Assembly: GCA_016699165.1 (NCBI GenBank)
Contig: CP064963.1
Coordinates: 62,001 to 126,000 of the forward strand
DNA from: Candidatus Melainabacteria bacterium
Lineage (GTDB): Bacteria; Cyanobacteriota; Vampirovibrionia; Obscuribacterales; Obscuribacteraceae
Direction of reading: 5' to 3'
Length of the DNA stretch: 64,000 nt
Shown here one piece after another: positions 63,383 to 64,000 of this stretch (positions are counted from its first letter, which is position 1; every line of letters begins with the position of its first letter). Below the pieces are notes generated by a model, which saw nothing but the letters and a program-made list of their open reading frames with translations, did not search any database and was not told the DNA's origin. A program made the position numbers and the translations under genes.

Positions 63383-64000
63383 ATGATGTTCAGAATACTT
63401 GCACTAATAATTTTTCTCTGGTTCATCAATCAGATTAGAGAAGTTTTTCCGCCATTTATCGTTGGCGGAATTATTGCTTATTTGCTTTTGCCTTTTGTGT
63501 CCTGGATCAATATCACTTTTAAAATTCCACACAAAATAGCTATCGCCTGCATTTATGTAGCGTTCCTGCTTTTGTGCGTGGGACTTTCTAATTTGTTTGG
63601 ACATCAAATTATCGATCAGGCAACCAACCTTATTACTCAGCGTCACGAGCTGGTAGCCAATCTTTTAGACCAACTCAAGACCAGTTATAAGTGGGATATT
63701 GATGTTGAATCACGCACCACAGCCATTGTCGAAGATCTAGAAGGATGGTTTGGTGCCCCTACAGAGCTTATGCACATTGGCGAGATACTTTCGAAGAGCT
63801 TGCTGTCATTACTTGTGTGCATAGTGTCGTCTATTTATTTCATGGTTGACTCAGATCGAGTAGGCAAGTTCTTCTTGCGTTTCTTTGCCCATGAACAGCG
63901 CGGCACCATAGTTCGTTTGTTTGGTTCGATGAACTTGATGCTGGCAAAATATATACGAGGCCAGCTCTTTTTAATTCTGCTCATGTCTTCGGTTGCGTAC
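63383..64000 (+). CDS. AI-2E family membrane transporter (3' end beyond window)
   Basis: The first 206 residues of a polytopic membrane protein of the AI-2E/PerM (UPF0118) family. Two N-terminal helices (FRILALIIFLWFINQIREVF, then PFIVGGIIAYLLLPFV) are followed by a soluble-looking region and a pair of helices with LSLLVCIVSSIYFMVDSDRVG, and LAKYIRGQLFLILLMSSVAY at the edge. Members export autoinducer-2 or act as ion antiporters; the function here is unknown. Two adjacent ATGs (63383, 63386) could start it. It follows the dehydrogenase stop by 10 bases. Confidence 0.85.
   Translation, partial: MMFRILALIIFLWFINQIREVFPPFIVGGIIAYLLLPFVSWINITFKIPHKIAIACIYVAFLLLCVGLSNLFGHQIIDQATNLITQRHELVANLLDQLKTSYKWDIDVESRTTAIVEDLEGWFGAPTELMHIGEILSKSLLSLLVCIVSSIYFMVDSDRVGKFFLRFFAHEQRGTIVRLFGSMNLMLAKYIRGQLFLILLMSSVAY

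Noticed and set aside
1..64000. Prophage, integrase or insertion sequence
   Set aside because: No transposase, integrase, terminal repeats or phage structural genes were recognised.

Overview
The window looks like a chromosomal stretch from a diderm, non-photosynthetic relative of the Cyanobacteria (Melainabacteria/Vampirovibrionia, perhaps the Obscuribacterales). This placement is an inference. It rests on an OmpR-type regulator that resembles cyanobacterial RpaA along its whole length, a PATAN-domain protein, type IV pilus motors, a TonB-dependent receptor (so an outer membrane is present), many secreted TPR proteins, and moderate GC. No photosynthesis gene, rRNA, tRNA, prophage, insertion sequence or CRISPR array was recognised. 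Genes are tightly packed with short overlaps. Only one stretch longer than 300 bases (about 44463-45043) lacks a gene.

Layout. 1-2910: type IV pilus motors pilT (cut by the window edge) and a pilB with extra zinc ribbons. 3027-5605: a TPR membrane protein and an endonuclease/exonuclease/phosphatase-fold gene broken by two frameshifts. 5606-9625: an exopolysaccharide O-acetylation cassette (MBOAT plus two SGNH proteins). 9785-15996: a five-gene operon of a coiled-coil/J-domain protein, der, plsY, an HtrA protease and the RpaA-like regulator. 16131-18483: acylphosphatase and dnaX. 18535-22546: CHASE2 histidine kinase, NarL-type regulator and a secreted protein. 22740-25187: a secreted VIT/VWA protein. 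25396-30109: polA and an alkaline-phosphatase-fold protein. 30345-33117: a phasin-like protein and an unknown membrane protein. 33155-37881: TPR proteins, purA and holB. 37890-41587: an alpha/beta hydrolase-fold protein and a secreted TPR-caspase. 41623-42596: a PerR-like regulator and rubrerythrin. 42853-45679: secreted proteins, a candidate small RNA and a repeat protein. 45657-49799: an XRE-controlled five-gene operon of largely unknown function. 49861-53156: a divergent TonB receptor/TonB pair under Fur-like boxes. 53169-64000: PATAN/GGDEF-like protein, paired acyltransferases, ybaB-recR, dxs, a GNAT enzyme, an amino-acid permease, a 3-hydroxyacyl-CoA dehydrogenase and a partial AI-2E-type transporter.

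Three themes stand out. First, regulatory DNA is unusually legible: a 7-1-7 Per-type box overlaps the perR-like promoter and a variant lies in the rubrerythrin promoter; a 23-bp perfect inverted repeat sits between the TonB genes; and a consensus TTGACA-N17-TATACT promoter embedded in an 18-bp palindrome appears to give a leaderless mRNA for the XRE operon. Second, four enzyme-fold proteins lack catalytic residues by eye: the EEP-fold protein, the alkaline-phosphatase-fold protein, an alpha/beta hydrolase with Ala at the nucleophile, and an acyltransferase with HX4D changed to QX4Q beside an intact paralogue. Third, three reading-frame breaks, all repaired by adding one missing base, may reflect decay or assembly errors and should be resolved before the genes are interpreted.

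The best candidates for undescribed biology are the XRE operon (45657-49799), the secreted TPR-caspase, the coiled-coil protein with a J-like domain, and the putative 400-nt RNA at 44479-44905.
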